From: Eriocheir sinensis
Taxonomy: Eukaryota > Arthropoda > Malacostraca > Decapoda > Varunidae
NCBI RefSeq assembly: GCF_024679095.1
Contig: NW_026111671.1
Coordinates: 1 to 64,000 of the forward strand
Direction: 5' to 3'
DNA length: 64,000 bases
Part shown: positions 61,395 through 64,000 of the stretch, piece after piece
How positions within the stretch are numbered: the stretch's first letter is position 1
How the letters are laid out: each line of letters begins with the position of its first letter
Position numbers and translations under genes: made by a program
The notes under the pieces: generated by a model
Told to the model about the DNA's origin: nothing
What the model saw: only the letters and a program-made list of their open reading frames with translations
Database searches by the model: none

Positions 61395-62335
61395 CAATGT
61401 AAAGTCGTATCAAAATAAGTACACAGAATATCAATAAAATAATTTAAATTTGTATGAAAATAAAGATGCAAAATACCCATAAGATAAAGCATTTTTTTTT
61501 TTAAATACATATACAAAAATACACATAGAATAATTAAATTTGTATTAAAATTAATATACAAAATGCACACATACAATAAGGTAAATTTGTATTGAAAAAA
61601 AAACGCAAAACACAAATAAAACAGTGTAAATTTGTTTCAAAATATATATACGAATACACATAAAATAACGTAGATTTCTATAGAAATATATATACAAAAT
61701 ACACATGAAATTATGTAAATACGTATTAAAATATATATATCAAATACATATTAAGTAATGTAAATTCGTGACAAAATAAATAAACAAAATATCATGAAAT
61801 GTATTTGTATGTGTATTTGTATGAAAATAAATAATAGATAATAAATTTGTATGTAATATATATGCAAGTTACATTTAAATAATGTAAATATGTATAAAAA
61901 AAATATATACAAAAAACAAATAGAATAATGTAAAATCGTATCAAAATAAATACACCGAATATTAATAAAATAATGTAAATTTGTATGAAAATAAAGATGC
62001 AAAATTCCCATCAAATAGCGCATTTCTTATAAAAATATATATACCAAAATACACATAAAATATTTAAATTTGTATTGAAATAAATATACAAAATGCACAA
62101 TAAGGTAAACTTCTATTGAAAGAGATATGCAAAAATACATATAAAACAATTTAAATTTGTTTCAAAATATATATACGAATACACATAAAATAACGTAGAT
62201 TTCTATAAAAATATATATACAAAATACACATAAAATTAAGTAAATACGTGTAAAAAAATGTAAACAAAATACACATAAAATAAAGTAAATTCGAAACAAA
62301 ATAAATAAACAAAATAAATACCAATAAAAGAATGC
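61395..62335 (-). repeat. Inverse block
   Basis: AAGTCGTATCAAAATAAG, CATAAGATAAAGCATTTTTT (the inverted mate of 23400-23430), CATGAAATTATG (61703), then from 61840 the 21480-21914 lineage. Ends in ATGCAT, a 6-bp palindrome at the switch. Confidence 0.83.
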
Positions 62336-63296
62336 ATATCTATTTATTTTAATACAAAATCAAATATTTTATGTTTTTTCGTAGATATATTTTTATAAAA
62401 AATGCGTTATTTTATGGGTATTTTACATCTTAATTTTCATACAAATTTACATTATTTTATTAATATTTTCTGTATTTATTTTGATACGATTTTACATTAT
62501 TTTATTTATGTTTTGTATATATTTTTTTATACATATTTACATTATTTAATGTGCTTTTTGTATATATATTTGATACATATTTACGTTATTTTAAGTTATT
62601 TTATGTGTATTTGCTTATATATTTTGACACAAATTTACAATATTTTATGGGTATTTTGTATATATATTTCAATACAAATTTATTTATGTTATGTGTATTT
62701 TGTAAATCTATTTTCATTCAAATATATATTATTTTATTTATATTTTGTTGATTTATATTGATACGAATTTACATTATTTTATATGTACTTTGTATATATA
62801 TTTTTATACGCATTTACATTATTTAATATTTATTTTGAAAATATAATTTTATACAAATTCATGGTATTTTATGTGTATTTGTATATATATTTTCATATAA
62901 ATTTACATTATTTTATGTGTATTTTATACATATATTTCATTACAAATTTACCTTATTTTATGTTTTTTTTGTATGTGTATTTTGTACATTTATATTTATA
63001 CAAATACATATTCTTTTATTGGTATTTTGTTTATTTATTTTGTTTCGAATTTACATTATTTTATGTGTATTTTGTTTACATTTACTTATACGTATTTACG
63101 TAATTTTATGTGTATTTTGTATATATATTTTTATAGAAATCTACGTTATTTTATGTGTATTCGTATATATATTTTGAAACAAATATACATTGTTTTATAT
63201 GTATTTTTGCATATCTCTTTCAATAGAAGTTTACCTTATTGTATGTGCATTTTGTATATTTATTTCAATACAAATTTAAATATTTTATGTGTATAC
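62336..63296 (+). repeat. + block
   Basis: Fusion of two lineages near 62590 (ATTTTAAGTTATTTTATG); before it the GGGTATTTTACATC unit, after it TTTGACACAAATTTAC, TTTATATTTTGTTGATTTA (62740), TTCATGGTATTTTATG and a partial higher-order unit to TTTTATGTGTATACATG. Confidence 0.83.
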
Positions 63297-64000
63297 ATGT
63301 AAAAAAAATACATAAAATAATGTAGATTTGTATGAAATGAAAACAAATACATTTTATATAAAATATATATACAAAATACACATAGAATAATGTAAAATCA
63401 TATTAAAATAAATACACAGAATATCAATAAAATAAAGTAAATTTGTATGAAAATAAAGATGCAAAATACCCATAAAATAAAGCATATTTTTATAAAAATA
63501 CATATACAAAAATACACATAGATTAATCAAATTTGTATTAAAATTAATATACAAAATGCACATACAATAAGGTAAATTTGTATTGAAAAAATATGCAAAA
63601 TACACATAAAACAATGTAAATTTGTTTAAAAATATATATACGAATGCACATAAAATAACGCAGATTTCTATAGAAATGTATATACAAAATACACTTGAAA
63701 TAATGTAAATACGTATAAAAATATATATACAAAATACACATTAAATAATGTTAATTCGTGTCAAAATAAATAAACAAAATATCATGAAAAGAATGTGTAT
63801 TTGTATGAAAATAGATATACAAAATACACATAAAATAGCCTAAATTTGTATAAAACTATAAACAAAAATACACAAAAATAATTTAAACTTGTATGAAAAT
63901 AAATATACAAAAAACATATAAAATTAGGTAAATTTGTATTGAAATACATATACAAAATACACATAAAATAATGTAAATTTGAATGAAAATATATAAACAT
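63297..64000 (-). repeat. Inverse block, right window edge
   Basis: Fourth copy of the AATCATAT(C/T)AAAATAAA, CTTGAAATAATG, ATCATGAAAAGAATG sequence at 27260-27960 and 55310-56010. If that similarity continues, another J2 hairpin would lie a few hundred bases beyond the window. Confidence 0.85.

Overview
The whole 64 kb is repetitive, extremely A+T-rich DNA. I found no protein-coding gene, RNA gene, promoter, recognisable transposon domain, CRISPR array or telomere. It is built from one degenerate monomer of about 45 bp. On its T-rich strand the monomer opens with ATGTGTATTTTGTATA and closes with ATACAAATTTACATTA; the consensus has about 6 G/C in 45 positions (roughly 87% A+T). The long open reading frames are by-products: 45 is a multiple of 3, the T-rich consensus has no TAA, TAG or TGA in any frame, and the complementary strand has stops in all three frames. 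Open frames therefore only report which way the monomers point. Below, '+' means the T-rich sense of the monomer is on the given strand and '-' means it is on the complement.

Monomers are organised at three levels. (1) Distinct monomer types follow one another in fixed order and form a higher-order repeat of 16 monomers (about 715 bp, e.g. 18146-18860), with a 15-monomer version (about 675 bp). (2) Runs of 0.1-6 kb are all in one orientation and alternate, giving about 46 oriented blocks. (3) The switch points are not random. The same junction sequences recur (one seven times, one hairpin four times), so multi-kilobase segments that already contained switches were later copied, both directly and inverted. 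Clearest examples: 10470-14688 facing 16563-20627 around a 1.9 kb centre, with a third copy at 39866-44190; 21480-23360 copied at 33185-35060; 8820-11320 inverted at 46940-49640.

Superimposed are eight long (AT)n tracts of about 100-155 bp. Several sit inside the TATATA core of a monomer whose sister copies are unexpanded, so they are later, copy-specific expansions. A 22-bp-period minisatellite adjoins one of them. The only sequence that does not look like the satellite is about 46 bp at 46766-46811 (an AAT run plus a short unique stretch). The stretch 28805-29360 is a scrambled mosaic that may be an assembly or consensus error.

The composition, long (AT)n tracts, higher-order satellite structure and absence of genes suggest nuclear heterochromatin of a eukaryote (centromeric, pericentromeric, subtelomeric or sex-chromosome satellite). 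The sequence does not identify the organism. There are no genes to work together; the biology of interest is the array's architecture and the question of what turns segments over.
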